Positions 17,501-25,587 are shown, counted from the first letter of the stretch. The stretch is DNA of 64,000 nucleotides from Pseudomonadota bacterium (GCA_021325135.1 JAJPHT010000004.1:18527-82526); one strand, 5' to 3'. A program made the numbers and translations. The notes: generated by a model from the letters alone, not told the origin.

Positions 17501-17945
17501 CCAGGAGATCGCCCAGAAGCAGGCGCAGCAGACCAAGCAGTTCCTGACGCTCTTCCAGCTCTTCCTGGGCTTCGGCCTCGTCGTGGGCATCGCGAGCCTG
17601 GGCATCGTGACCGCGCGCAGCGTCCTGGAGCGCCGGCAGGAGATCGGCATGCTTCGCGCCGTCGGTTACGGCAAGGCCGACGTGCTGCGCATGCTCTACA
17701 TCGAGATCTACTTCACCACCACGCTGGGCGTCCTCGTGGGGGGCCTCATCGGCGTCCTCACCAGCTACGGCGTCGTCGCCAGCACGCCGGGCCTCAGCGA
17801 GCTTGGCGTCAAGTTCACCATCCCCTGGCTGGACCTCGCTGAGATCCTCCTCCTCGTGTACGCGGCGGTGTTCCTGGCCACCATCGTCCCCGCGCGCCAG
17901 GGCAGCCGCGTGCCGCCCGCGGAGGCCGTGCGCTACGTCGAATGA
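14538..17945 (+). CDS. Large FtsX/MacB-type ABC permease, two FtsX cores
   Basis: 1135 residues. A first membrane helix (residues ~5-25 and another near 50) leads into a ~400-residue extracellular domain. The first FtsX core begins about residue 469 (SIGSFTVIAGIMLIVNIFVM, EERKSELGMARAVGLSR). A middle set of helices and a second extracellular domain follow. The second FtsX core begins about residue 997 (LFLGFGLVVGIASLGIVTAR, ERRQEIGMLRAVGYGK). The duplicated E-x-G-M-x-RAVG motif is characteristic. With the ATPase just upstream it forms a mechanotransmission-type ABC system that may extract or move lipoproteins or peptides at the cell surface. Substrate unknown. Confidence 0.93.
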   Translation: MDPYVAWPLAIVGVVLLGFGALAWRHQVLARMGVRNAMRRKWQSAVVVAGLMVGTAIIAGSFASGDSLSFGIRKGAYDALGPADVFLQTEGQLHYPAALLDDIRANATAMKDVKALAPLLYEEAALSAPATHQSEPRVSLIGLDPATQRPFGALHLRGGGVFDPATLGPDDVALQDEVADKLGVKAGDSVSLHYAPAPVPRIPKLFLFNGSVTASAGACPVPGTPACAFVSPPTDATSFQVPVQPGAVGLTTLVAWQGGADLDQIVKAPDGTTYANTNGTPAAPDDPSVLNVTGKLAPGNWTLQVGAKAAAQQPFRAVAMVFYEEYNLTALQQFAKQAQAAGFDPAQLGASTAPGEGQSASLTVKAVVTKEGFGGFLLGENAFARLDTVGRLYGVEGKTNLALASADLDPVKGPQRTALLLDALPKAVNASAALHPDQPAIRSVHVTPVKERFLDAADRAGTLFKEFLTSIGSFTVIAGIMLIVNIFVMLAEERKSELGMARAVGLSRRQLVYLFGFEGMLYALLATAVGVLLGVALAYGLIFGFNGILANRTDNGPAFTIPFHVEPSSLAISGAAGFLITLVTVAVASWRVSRLNVVRAIRHVEEPPKTPGRAALLVGALLALGGVAYAAEGWLSNDFPGKILGPCLAMLGAGLLASRLVRPRLAYPIAGAGIAAFCLYTIFTYGNPQGLVNAVMGPVRGLFIVLAVVLIVVHLPQMVSLTAALLLRFRRLVPAVRPGVAYPLGKKTRTGLTITMFALVMLVVVAFSIFGSTFNVDLRKQSGGYDVEGDTTVPVSGDLHAFALANKDASLPDPFQRVARYDALQYAIAYGGGLLKINGQPINYQGPPVDYVYAYDEAFAQNNRYELQSVDPSYHSPREAYEAVLKDPTLVIVSVADNLDSQGQPGAHHVGDTLTMETPSGTVSFRIIAFQKQLYLGGVFVNPQVLKANFPVIRGDYLFQLKPGEDAGVAAKELEAAFEKAGMDAQSIQEIAQKQAQQTKQFLTLFQLFLGFGLVVGIASLGIVTARSVLERRQEIGMLRAVGYGKADVLRMLYIEIYFTTTLGVLVGGLIGVLTSYGVVASTPGLSELGVKFTIPWLDLAEILLLVYAAVFLATIVPARQGSRVPPAEAVRYVE

Positions 17946-18077
17946 TCGCAAATGAGCAGTCCGGCCCCCCGAGCGGCGTGCTAACGCGTGGACTGCTTCG
18001 CCGTGCCCTGCAGCGAGCGCATTGCAGCTTGCAAGCGCGACACGTTCAAGTTGGCGAGCAGGAGCATACGGTGTCCG

Positions 18078-18305
18078 ATGTCGCGCGAGGCCCTGGACGC
18101 CGCCCTGGAGGCCCAGCCCGCGCTTCGCGTGGAGGCCGCCGACGCCCACGCCCGCATTCAGCGCCTCATCGGCGTCCTGAGGCCGCTGGCCGACGAGGCC
18201 GTCCGGCGCGCGCCGGGCGATCCCGACCTCCTCTACCGCGTGCGGATGCTGGAGCACGCGGCCCGCGAGCTGGAGGACATCCTGGGCTCGCGGACCTGGG
18301 AGTAA
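18078..18305 (+). CDS. Small helical hypothetical protein
   Basis: 75 residues from ATG 18078 (a frame from 17988 adds an implausible Cys-rich leader). Almost entirely helix-forming, with heptad-like Leu/Ala spacing (ALDAALEAQ, RIQRLIGVLRPLADEAVRRA, VRMLEHAARELEDILGS). A TTCAAG box lies ~30 nt upstream of the ATG. It converges on RNase HIII across the composite repeat. Not recognised. Confidence 0.55.
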   Translation: MSREALDAALEAQPALRVEAADAHARIQRLIGVLRPLADEAVRRAPGDPDLLYRVRMLEHAARELEDILGSRTWE

Positions 18306-18308
18306 GTG

Positions 18309-18467
18309 CGGGGGGTTCGGGGGGCGCAGCCCCCCGGAGTCGTTCGTCGTCTCCGCCGCGCCGCAGCGCGGCGACCCAAGGGGGTTTCAGGGGGCGCAGC
18401 CCCCTGAAGTGAAATCAAATCGGTGTGGGCGAAAACGTCAGGGGGCTTCGCCCCCCGAACCCCCCAG
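18309..18467. repeat. Composite dispersed hairpin repeat, copy 1
   Basis: Three related hairpins: 18309-18338, 18379-18407 and 18437-18467. The units follow the pattern GGGGGTTTCAGGGGGCGCAG then CCCCCTGA. The last two are in opposite orientation around a ~30-nt unique centre. The part from about 18341 on matches 51719-51845 in order, orientation and flanks (GCGCCGCAGCGC before, TGAAGTGA or TGACGTGA in the middle), so this is one mobile or amplified element of ~125 bp. The third hairpin encodes the C terminus and stop codon of RNase HIII. Confidence 0.75.
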
Positions 18468-19343
18468 CGCCGCCCGCGTCGTCGCGAAGTGGACCTTGGC
18501 GACCTCCCGAAGGAGGGGCGGCCCCCCGCGGGCGACGACCTCGCGCGCTGCCTTCACGACCTGCGGCCCCGCCCCCTTGGGCAGGCGCACGCCGTGGCGC
18601 ACCTCCAAGGCTGCAAGGCCCGCCAGGAACTCCGCGCGCGCGACCAGCGAGGCCGCCGCGACCGCCACGTCCGACTCGGCGTGGGTGGCCTGCCGCACCG
18701 TCGCCTGCACGCCGCGGTCGCGAAGCTGCCGCTCCAGGACGCCCGGGTGCGCGAACTGGTCCACCAGCACGTCGGCGGGCCCGGCCTGGTCGAGGAGCCG
18801 CTCCAGCGCGGCGGCGTGCATGGACGCCAGTAGCACGTTGAGGTTGCCCACCCGCTCGTAGGCCTCGTTGTAAGCGGGGGGCGCCAGCGCCTCCGCGACG
18901 TGGGGGCAGCGCGCGCGGACGAGGCTCGCCAGGAGGGCCGCCTCGGCGTCGGCCACGAGCTTGGAGTCGCGCACGCCCTTCTCCACCAGCAGGCGCGCGG
19001 TGGCCGCGTCGGGCACGAGGACCGCGGCGACGCAGAGGGGCCCGAAGTAGTCGCCCTTCCCCGACTCGTCCGCGCCGGCGTGGGGCGCGAAGCTCGCGAG
19101 GGCCGGGCGCGCCGCCGTCTCCTCGCGCTGCGCCAGGCGATTGCCCGCGAGGACGCCCGCGTACTCCTCCGCCTGCTCCCCGTTGACGAGGAGCTTCCCG
19201 CTGGCGTAGGCCGTGAGGCTGACGCCAGGGCGCTGCGCAAAGAGGAGGGCGTGCGGGCGGCTGCCCACCTCGAACCCGCCGCGGCGCAGGAAGGCGCGAA
19301 GCTCCTCCGCGCGCTCGGGCTCGAAGCGCAGGACGACGTTCAC
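18438..19343 (-). CDS. rnhC: Ribonuclease HIII
   Basis: 301 residues from a GTG start. The N-terminal ~80-residue TBP-like substrate-binding domain of RNase HIII (VLRFEPERAEELRAFLRRGG, LLVNGEQAEEY) is followed by the catalytic domain with HAGADESGKGDYFGPL, the diagnostic acidic DEsGKGD motif, plus LVDQFAH and HAESDVAVAAAS. It cleaves RNA in RNA-DNA hybrids. The final residues GGSGGEAP and the TGA are encoded by the dispersed hairpin repeat, so the original C terminus was probably replaced. Confidence 0.93.
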   Translation of the reverse strand: MNVVLRFEPERAEELRAFLRRGGFEVGSRPHALLFAQRPGVSLTAYASGKLLVNGEQAEEYAGVLAGNRLAQREETAARPALASFAPHAGADESGKGDYFGPLCVAAVLVPDAATARLLVEKGVRDSKLVADAEAALLASLVRARCPHVAEALAPPAYNEAYERVGNLNVLLASMHAAALERLLDQAGPADVLVDQFAHPGVLERQLRDRGVQATVRQATHAESDVAVAAASLVARAEFLAGLAALEVRHGVRLPKGAGPQVVKAAREVVARGGPPLLREVAKVHFATTRAALGGSGGEAP

Positions 19344-19420
19344 GCATAAGCGACGCAAGGATCGGGCAAGAGAGCTTCGATCCTTGAACCACAAACGGTG
19401 TCCGGGTGCGCGAAGAGGAT

Positions 19421-20152
19421 ATGGGTTCCATGCGGCGAGGGCTCGCTTCGATTCTCGCTGCGGCGCTCCTCCTGGCGGCGGCAAGCCCGGTGGCGCTCGC
19501 CGCGAAGGGGCAGCCCTCCAGGCTCCCCGCCCTGCCGCCCAAGCTCCCTCTGCAACCGGCCCCCGCCGTGCCCGGCCAGTCGGTGTCACCCACGACCCCG
19601 GCCCCCGGGGCCCCGGGAGGGACCGCAGGCGACTGGGTGGGGCTCATGGGGATCGGGGCCGCGTCGCTGGGACTCCTGGCCCTGGGGCTCGTGGTGGCGT
19701 CCCGGGCGCGCCGCGCCAAGCCCGTCCGCGCGCCCAAGCGCACGCGGGAAGGGGGGCGCATGAAGGCCCGGGCGCTGGCCCCCCGCACCGTCGACCAGGC
19801 GTTCGTGCAGCTGGCCGAGGCGCGCCTGGGCGCGCTGCTGGAGGCTGCGCCCATCGCGGGCGGCGCGCGCATCCTCGTCGAGCGCACGCGCGGCCACCCT
19901 TGCGAGCAGGTGTCCGGCTTCCTGGCGGGCCTCTTCGAGTCCGTGTGGGCCATCGACGTGCGCGTGGAGCACGCGCAGTGCGCGGGCCGCTCGGGACCTT
20001 GCCGCTACCTCGTGATGCGGGCCGACGCGCCTCCGGTGCGCGTGGAGCCCGCGCGCCTCAGCGGTGCCGCTGCTCCAAGGGAAGCAGCATCGACTCCAGG
20101 ATGGCCAGGCGCGGCTCGTCGATCGCCTCGAGCTCGCGGTGGTGCCGGCTGA
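19421..20152 (+). CDS. Membrane protein with C-terminal V4R-like domain
   Basis: About 243 residues. Signal-like N terminus (SILAAALLLAAASPVALA), a ~45-residue Pro-rich linker, one membrane helix (LMGIGAASLGLLALGLVVAS), a basic RARRAKPVRAPKRTR stop, then a cytoplasmic ~110-residue domain with PCEQVSGFLAGLFESVW and EHAQCAGRSGPCRYLV. The Cys spacing and the G...C.Y ending match the V4R (4-vinyl-reductase) small-molecule-binding domain. A related protein lies at 44615. Starts at 19421 or 19430 are both possible. The 3' ~95 nt overlap an opposite-strand gene. Confidence 0.65.
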   Translation: MGSMRRGLASILAAALLLAAASPVALAAKGQPSRLPALPPKLPLQPAPAVPGQSVSPTTPAPGAPGGTAGDWVGLMGIGAASLGLLALGLVVASRARRAKPVRAPKRTREGGRMKARALAPRTVDQAFVQLAEARLGALLEAAPIAGGARILVERTRGHPCEQVSGFLAGLFESVWAIDVRVEHAQCAGRSGPCRYLVMRADAPPVRVEPARLSGAAAPREAASTPGWPGAARRSPRARGGAG

Positions 20153-20270
20153 GGAGCCGGGTGCGATCCTCCACGCTCACGTCGCGGAACGCGCTCAGGA
20201 GCACGGGCTCGCTGCTGTCGCCCTTGACGTAGGCGAGCGCCGCGTCGAGGCGGATCGACTCCTTGTCCAT
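20058..20270 (-). CDS. Small hypothetical protein
   Basis: 70 residues from ATG 20270, acidic/basic and helical (DKESIRLDAALAYVKG, SVEDRTRLLSRHHRELEAID, ILESMLLPLEQRH). It antisense-overlaps the 3' end of the V4R-like gene by ~95 nt. Its amino-acid pattern is protein-like and its frame shows the high third-position GC of real genes here. Not recognised. Confidence 0.5.
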   Translation of the reverse strand: MDKESIRLDAALAYVKGDSSEPVLLSAFRDVSVEDRTRLLSRHHRELEAIDEPRLAILESMLLPLEQRHR

Positions 20271-20357
20271 GGGGCCATTCCTCCACCCTGCGCATGCAAG
20301 AACCTTGCGAGGGAGTCGCACGGGGTCCCGGACAGGTGACGGAACGGAGGAACGCTC

Positions 20358-20696
20358 TTGCCCCAGCCGCGCCCTGCGCGGCGCGTGCCCGCCCCCAAGC
20401 GCGGCCCGCGCAAGGCGCCCCGCGCCAAGTCGGAGCCCCAGCCCAAGTTCCCCATCGTCTACGTGAAGTACCACGACCACTGCTGGCTGGAGGCGAGGGA
20501 GCTCAAGAAGATCGAGGTCGCCAAGCCCTTCGTCGTCGAGGAGACGGGCTTCCTCCTCACCGAGACGGAGAAGTTCATCACCCTCGCCAAGGAGCGCAGC
20601 ACGGACGGCGAGAAGGGGAAGGTCCAGTACGACGACGTGACCATCATCATGAAGTCGGACATCCTGGAATTGGAGCGCTACGCGAGGGGGCGATAG
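20358..20696 (+). CDS. Conserved archaeal-looking protein with basic N-terminal tail
   Basis: 112 residues from a TTG start. The first 30 residues are Pro/Lys/Arg-rich ([17 protein letters not shown]) and likely disordered or nucleic-acid binding. The rest is a compact alpha/beta domain ([55 protein letters not shown]). It precedes hutU by 13 nt, so it may be co-transcribed. Family not recognised. Confidence 0.65.
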   Translation: MPQPRPARRVPAPKRGPRKAPRAKSEPQPKFPIVYVKYHDHCWLEARELKKIEVAKPFVVEETGFLLTETEKFITLAKERSTDGEKGKVQYDDVTIIMKSDILELERYARGR

Positions 20697-20709
20697 CATC
20701 CCCTTCGAC

Positions 20710-22386
20710 GTGGGCGAGCCCAGCCCGCTGTGGACCGACGAGTTCGGCCAGGCCGCGCCCACGGGCAAGCGCCTCCGCTGCAAGGGGTGGCGCCAGGAGG
20801 CCGCGCTGCGCCTGCTGAACAACAACCTCGACCCCGCCGTCGCGGAGCGCCCCGAGGAGCTCGTCGTCTACGGCGGCATCGGCCGCGCGGCGCGGACGTG
20901 GAAGGACTACGAGCGCATCGTCGAGACGCTCCAGCGCCTGGGCAACGACGAGACGATGCTCGTCCAGAGCGGGCGGCCCGTCGCCGTGTTCCGCACCCAC
21001 GAGCGCGCGCCGCGCGTGCTCATCGCCAACAGCAACCTCGTGCCCCGCTGGGCGACGTGGGAGGAGTTCCGCCGCCTGGAGGCCGAGGGGCTCATGATGT
21101 ACGGCCAGATGACCGCGGGAAGCTGGGCCTACATCGGCACGCAGGGCATCATCCAGGGGACCTACGAGACGTTCGCCGAGTGCGCGCGCCAGCACTTCGG
21201 GGGCTCGCTGAAGGGCCGCGTCGTCCTCACCGCGGGCCTGGGCGGCATGGGCGGCGCGCAGCCCCTGGCCGTCACCATGAACGAGGGCGTCTGCCTCGCC
21301 GTCGAGGTCGACCCCACGCGCATCCAGAAGCGGCTGGAGACGCGCTACCTCATGGAGAAGGCGCGCGACCTGGACGACGCCCTGGAGCGCGTCGCGCGGG
21401 CGAAGAAGGAGGGGCGCGCCCTGAGCGTCGGCCTCGAAGGCAACGCCAGCGACGTCCTGCCCGACCTCGTGCGTCGCGGCTGGACGCCCGACGTCGTCAC
21501 GGACCAGACCAGCGCCCACGACGAGTACAACGGCTACGTGCCCGGCGGCATGGGCCTCGCCAGCGCGCTCGCGCTGCGCGCCCGCGACCCCAAGGAACAC
21601 GCCGTCGCCGCGATCCGCAGCATGGGGCGCCACATGAGCGCGATCCTGGAGATGCAGCGCCGCGGCGCCCGCGCGTTCGACTACGGCAACAACCTCCGCG
21701 GGCAGGCCGTGAAGGCGGGCGTCTCCGAGGCCTTCGCCGTGGGCGGCTTCGTGCCCCTCTACATCCGCCCGCAGTTCTGCGAAGGCCGCGGCCCCTTCCG
21801 CTGGCTTGCCCTCAGCGGCGACAAGGAGGACATCTACAAGACCGACGCCGCGCTGCTGGAGCTTTTCCCCCACGACGAAGGGCTGCGCCGCTGGCTCACC
21901 CTCGCGCAGCGCGACGTCGCGTTCCAGGGGCTCCCCGCCCGCGTGTGCTGGCTGGGCTACGGCGAGCGCGACCGCGCCGCGCTGCGGTTCAACGAGATGG
22001 TGCGCTCCGGCGAGCTCTCCGCCCCCATCGTCATCACGCGCGACCACCTGGACGCGGGCAGCGTCGCCTCGCCCTACCGCGAGACGGAGGCCATGCAGGA
22101 CGGCAGCGACGCCGTGGCCGACTGGCCCATCCTCAACGCGCTGGTGAACGTCGCCGCGGGTGCCGACATCGTATCCTTCCACCACGGGGGCGGCGTCGGC
22201 ATGGGGCTCTCGCTCCACGCCAACATGCACGTCGTCCTCGACGGGAGCAAGCTCGCCGAGGAGAAGGCGCGCGCCGCGTTCCTCACCGACCCGGGCATGG
22301 GCGTCGTGCGCCACGCCGACGCGGGCTACGAGATCGCCAAGCGCGTCGCCCGCGAGCGGGGGCTCGACATGCCCTCCATCGAGTGA
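20710..22386 (+). CDS. hutU: Urocanate hydratase
   Basis: 558 residues, full length for HutU. Converts urocanate to imidazolonepropionate using tightly bound NAD+. Family blocks include [24 protein letters not shown] N terminus, [40 protein letters not shown], and the [15 protein letters not shown] near the C terminus. Start GTG 20710. It heads a histidine-utilisation stretch (hutU, hutG, hutI) interrupted by a toxin-antitoxin pair; hutH is not in the window. Confidence 0.97.
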   Translation: MGEPSPLWTDEFGQAAPTGKRLRCKGWRQEAALRLLNNNLDPAVAERPEELVVYGGIGRAARTWKDYERIVETLQRLGNDETMLVQSGRPVAVFRTHERAPRVLIANSNLVPRWATWEEFRRLEAEGLMMYGQMTAGSWAYIGTQGIIQGTYETFAECARQHFGGSLKGRVVLTAGLGGMGGAQPLAVTMNEGVCLAVEVDPTRIQKRLETRYLMEKARDLDDALERVARAKKEGRALSVGLEGNASDVLPDLVRRGWTPDVVTDQTSAHDEYNGYVPGGMGLASALALRARDPKEHAVAAIRSMGRHMSAILEMQRRGARAFDYGNNLRGQAVKAGVSEAFAVGGFVPLYIRPQFCEGRGPFRWLALSGDKEDIYKTDAALLELFPHDEGLRRWLTLAQRDVAFQGLPARVCWLGYGERDRAALRFNEMVRSGELSAPIVITRDHLDAGSVASPYRETEAMQDGSDAVADWPILNALVNVAAGADIVSFHHGGGVGMGLSLHANMHVVLDGSKLAEEKARAAFLTDPGMGVVRHADAGYEIAKRVARERGLDMPSIE

Positions 22387-22398
22387 TTCCCGGAGGAG

Positions 22399-22448
22399 CT
22401 TTAAGCCAACCTATATGCTCATGGGGTATCTACCATGCTTGTAGATAC
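22399..22448 (+). promoter_or_regulatory. Toxin-antitoxin promoter with palindromic operator
   Basis: A TTTAAG box (22400-22405) and a CTATATG box (near 22411) precede a perfect inverted repeat, GTATCTAC (22426-22433), 7-nt spacer, GTAGATAC (22441-22448), ending one base before the ATG at 22450. This is the position expected for an autoregulatory site bound by the AbrB-type antitoxin. It also makes ATG 22435, which lies inside the palindrome, a less likely start. Confidence 0.65.
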
Positions 22449-22449
22449 A

Positions 22450-22677
22450 ATGAACTCCGAGATCAGGAAGTGGGGCAACAGCTACGCCATCCGGGTCCCC
22501 AAGCCGGAGATCGAACGCCTGGGCCTGCACGAGGGGGACCGCGTCGAGGTCGAGCTTCGCAAGGCCGCGGGCCGCCGCAGCCCGAAGGTCTCCCTCGCGG
22601 GCCTTCCCGTGTTCCACGACACGGCCACGGACGTCAGCGCGCGGCACGACGACTACCTCTACGGTGGCCGCGAATGA
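22450..22677 (+). CDS. AbrB/MazE-type antitoxin
   Basis: 75 residues (80 from ATG 22435). The N-terminal swapped-hairpin AbrB domain is clear: MNSEIRKWGNSYAIRVPKPE, then LGLHEGDRVEVEL. A short C-terminal tail (VFHDTATDVSARHDDYLYGG) would wrap and neutralise the toxin. It ends in a 4-nt ATGA overlap with the PIN toxin gene, the usual order and coupling for type II toxin-antitoxin pairs. It probably binds the palindrome next to its start. Confidence 0.85.
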   Translation: MNSEIRKWGNSYAIRVPKPEIERLGLHEGDRVEVELRKAAGRRSPKVSLAGLPVFHDTATDVSARHDDYLYGGRE

Positions 22678-23048
22678 GGATCGGCGACACCTCCGCCCTC
22701 TACGCCGCCTTCGTCGCCGAGGACGCGCACCACGCGCGCTCGCGCGCCGCGCTGGAGGACCCGGAGCCCGTGCTCGTGCCCACGGAGATCCTCGCCGAGA
22801 CCATCGCCCTGCTGCAGCGGCGCCTGGGGTTCGAGCCCGCGCGCCAGGCCGGCGCCGCGCTGCGCGCGCTCCCCCACGTCCGCCTCGATGGCGCCTCCCC
22901 CAGCCTCGCCAACGCGGCGTGGGCCGAGTTCGAGCGCGCGGGCGGCCGCCTGAGCCTGCCCGACGCGTTCGTCGTCGCCTGGTGCCGCGCCGAGGGCGCC
23001 TCCCCCCTCTCGTTCGACCAGGGCGTCGTGCGCGCGGCGCGCCGGTAG
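22674..23048 (+). CDS. PIN-domain toxin, VapC-like ribonuclease
   Basis: 124 residues. The PIN acidic residues appear in order: MRIGDTSALYAAF (D5), TEILAETIALL (Glu), LSLPDAFVVAWC (Asp) and LSFDQGVVRA (Asp). Such toxins cleave tRNA or rRNA when freed from the antitoxin. It is translationally coupled to the AbrB-type antitoxin and inserted between hutU and hutG. Confidence 0.88.
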   Translation: MRIGDTSALYAAFVAEDAHHARSRAALEDPEPVLVPTEILAETIALLQRRLGFEPARQAGAALRALPHVRLDGASPSLANAAWAEFERAGGRLSLPDAFVVAWCRAEGASPLSFDQGVVRAARR

Positions 23049-23049
23049 C

Positions 23050-23289
23050 TCAGTTCAGGCGCGGCCCGCTCCACGCCTTGGGCGTCCGCGCGTGCTCCAG
23101 GACGCGGCTGTGGATCTCCGCCTCCAAGGCCTTCATGCGCGTCTCCAGCTCGCGGGCCAGGAGGCCGTAGTGCTCGGGCTTGAGCCGGCCGCTGGCGAGG
23201 TTCACCCTCGCGCGCTGGAGATCGTTCGACAGGGTCCGCATGCGGACGCCCAGGTCGGCGGGCATCGGGAACGTTCGACGTGCATCCAT
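23050..23289 (-). CDS. Small coiled-coil hypothetical protein
   Basis: 79 residues from ATG 23289. Strongly helical and charged (RMRTLSNDLQRARVNLASGR, LKPEHYGLLARELETRMKAL), likely a dimeric coiled coil. It converges on the PIN toxin gene with a 1-nt gap. Not recognised. Confidence 0.55.
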   Translation of the reverse strand: MDARRTFPMPADLGVRMRTLSNDLQRARVNLASGRLKPEHYGLLARELETRMKALEAEIHSRVLEHARTPKAWSGPRLN

Positions 23290-23352
23290 CGGGACGAGGC
23301 CTCGGCCGCCCCTCCCGTTAGGGGCATCGGTCCGGCTCGCCGGCAACGAGGC

Positions 23353-24339
23353 ATGTCGAAACCCTTTCCCGCTGGGGCCTCGGTGGCGGCTCCGCGCATG
23401 CCGGGCGACCTCTTCGCGAGCACCGCGGCGGCCTGGTCGGCCCGCCCCTCCGATCCCCACGACGTGTTCTTCGCCCAGGTCGTCGAGAAGGGCCCCGCAC
23501 GGCCGGACGCCCCGCCCGCGGTCGCCCTTTTCGGCGTCCCCTTCGACGGCGCGGTGCTGGGACGCCCCGGCGCGCGGGAGGGGCCCGACGCGATCCGTCA
23601 CCACATGGCGCGCCTCAAGCCGTGGACCCTAGACGGCGGCGCCATGGACCGCACGATCTACGACTTCGGCAACGTGCGCGTCCCCCACGGCGACGTCGCG
23701 GCGGCGCACCAGGCGACGGAGAGCGCGGCGCTCGCCATCCTCCAGGGGGGCCACTTCCCCGTCGCGCTGGGGGGCGACCACTCGCTGACGTTCCCCCTGG
23801 CGAAGGCCCACGAGGGGCGCGTCCGCAAGCTGGGCGTCATCAACCTGGACGCGCACCTCGACGTGCGGGACGTCTCGGGCGTCCCCAACAGCGGCACCTC
23901 CTTCGGCCGCCTGCTGGACCTGGGCCTCGTGCCCGGCCCGAACCTCGTGGAGGTCGGCCTGAGGGACTTCGCCAACGCGGACGCCTACGCGCGGAAGGCG
24001 CGCAAGGCGGGCGCCACGCTCTTCGGCGCGCAGGAGTGGATCGAGGACCCGCGCGGCGTCCTGCTGCACGCCATCGAGATCGCCAGCCGCGACGCGGAGG
24101 GCGTCTACCTCAGCGTGGACCTCGACGTGCTCGACCAGGCGGAGGCGCCCGGCGTCAGCGCGCCCACCCCCGGCGGCGTCAGCAGCGCGCAGCTCAACGC
24201 CGCCATCCGCCTCATCGCGCAGCGCGCGCCCCTCATAGGCGCCGACTTCATGGAGGTGGCGCCGCCCCTGGACCGCGACGGGACGACCTCCCGCGCGGCG
24301 GCGTTCGCGGTGATGACGCTGCTGGGGGCGATGAAGTGA
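23353..24339 (+). CDS. hutG: Formimidoylglutamase (ureohydrolase family)
   Basis: 328 residues. Binuclear-manganese ureohydrolase with GGDHS (140-144), NLDAHLD (D166, H168, D170) and SVDLDVLD (254-261). The family also contains agmatinase and arginase. The 4-nt overlap with hutI and the proximity of hutU make hydrolysis of N-formimidoyl-glutamate to glutamate and formamide the best reading. A CGTTAGGG box lies ~28 nt upstream of the ATG. Confidence 0.88.
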   Translation: MSKPFPAGASVAAPRMPGDLFASTAAAWSARPSDPHDVFFAQVVEKGPARPDAPPAVALFGVPFDGAVLGRPGAREGPDAIRHHMARLKPWTLDGGAMDRTIYDFGNVRVPHGDVAAAHQATESAALAILQGGHFPVALGGDHSLTFPLAKAHEGRVRKLGVINLDAHLDVRDVSGVPNSGTSFGRLLDLGLVPGPNLVEVGLRDFANADAYARKARKAGATLFGAQEWIEDPRGVLLHAIEIASRDAEGVYLSVDLDVLDQAEAPGVSAPTPGGVSSAQLNAAIRLIAQRAPLIGADFMEVAPPLDRDGTTSRAAAFAVMTLLGAMK

Positions 24340-25583
24340 CCGACACCCTCCTGCTCCACCACATCGGGGAGTTGGTCACCCTCGAAGGCGGCGCGCGCCG
24401 CGGCCGCCAGGAGATGAACGACCTGGGCATCGTGAAGGACGCCGCGGTGCTCGTGGAGGACGGCGTCGTCGAGGAGGTGGGCCCCAGCGAGAAGATGCTG
24501 CGCGCCGCGCCCACCGGCGCGGGGAAGATCCACTGCGGGGGGCGCGCCGTCGTGCCCGGCTTCGTGGACGCGCACACGCACGCCGTGTTCGCGGGCGACC
24601 GCGTCGACGAGTTCGAGATGAAGCTCCAGGGCGCGTCCTACGCCGACATCCTGGCGCGGGGCGGCGGCATCCTCCACACGGTGCGCCTGACGCGCGAGGC
24701 GAGCCGCGCCGAGCTTCTCAAGGGCCTGCTCTCGCGCCTCTCCAGCATGATGGAGTACGGCACGACCACCGTCGAGGTGAAGAGCGGCTACGGCCTCGAC
24801 CTGGAGACGGAGAAGCGCCTGCTGGAGGTCTGCCGCGCCGCGGACGAGCGCCACCCCATGGACGTCATCCCCACCTTCCTGGGCGCGCACGCGGTCCCGC
24901 CCGAGTTCTCCAGCAGCCACGAGTACGCGCGCCACGTCGCGGAGAAGATGGTGCCCGAGGTCTCCGACCTCGCGGAGTTCGTGGACGTCTTCTGCGAGAA
25001 GGGCGTCTTCGACCCCGACGACTCGCGCCTCGTGCTGGAGGCCGGCGCGCAGCAGGGCATGCGCGTGAAGGTGCACGCGGACGAGCTTGCCACCTCGGGC
25101 GGCTCGCTCCTGGCCGCGGACCTGGGCGCCGTGAGCGCGGACCACCTCCTGCACGCGGGCCCCAAGGAGCGCGAGGCGCTGGCCGACGCGGACGTGGCGT
25201 GCGTGCTGCTTCCCGCCACCGCGCTCTCCCTCAACGCCCCCTACGCCAACGCGCGGGCGCTCATCGACTCGGGCGCCCTCGTGGCGCTGGGCACCGACAA
25301 CAACCCCAACTGCTACACCGAGAGCATGCCCTTCGTCATGGCGCTCGCATGCCACGGCATGCGCATGAGCCCCGCCGAGGCGCTGGTGGCCGCCACCGTG
25401 AACGCCGCCGCCGCCGTGGGGCGCGAGGACCGCGGCACCATCGAGGAGGGCTCGCTCGCGGACCTCGTGATCCTGGACGCGCCCTCCCATCGCTATCTTC
25501 CGTACCGCTTCGGCATGAACCCGGTCTGGCGCGTGCTCAAGCTGGGCGAGGTCGTCGTGGACTGGTCGAACCGGCGACGGTGA
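24336..25583 (+). CDS. hutI: Imidazolonepropionase
   Basis: 415 residues from GTG 24336, overlapping the hutG stop by 4 nt. Amidohydrolase fold: metal motif VDAHTHAVFAGDR, HTVRLTREAS, TVEVKSGYGLDLE, FLGAHAVPPE, HADE and TDNNPNCYTESMPF, all HutI-diagnostic. It opens imidazolone-5-propionate to N-formimidoyl-glutamate, between HutU and HutG. A long hairpin follows the gene. Confidence 0.97.
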   Translation: MTDTLLLHHIGELVTLEGGARRGRQEMNDLGIVKDAAVLVEDGVVEEVGPSEKMLRAAPTGAGKIHCGGRAVVPGFVDAHTHAVFAGDRVDEFEMKLQGASYADILARGGGILHTVRLTREASRAELLKGLLSRLSSMMEYGTTTVEVKSGYGLDLETEKRLLEVCRAADERHPMDVIPTFLGAHAVPPEFSSSHEYARHVAEKMVPEVSDLAEFVDVFCEKGVFDPDDSRLVLEAGAQQGMRVKVHADELATSGGSLLAADLGAVSADHLLHAGPKEREALADADVACVLLPATALSLNAPYANARALIDSGALVALGTDNNPNCYTESMPFVMALACHGMRMSPAEALVAATVNAAAAVGREDRGTIEEGSLADLVILDAPSHRYLPYRFGMNPVWRVLKLGEVVVDWSNRRR

Positions 25584-25587
25584 CGGC

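Noticed and set aside
13806..18257. 1483-codon open frame on the minus strand opposite the FtsX-type permease
   Set aside because: Composition is His/Arg/Glu/Val-rich with no motifs, as expected for an antisense shadow of a GC-rich gene; the plus-strand ATPase and permease have clear motifs.
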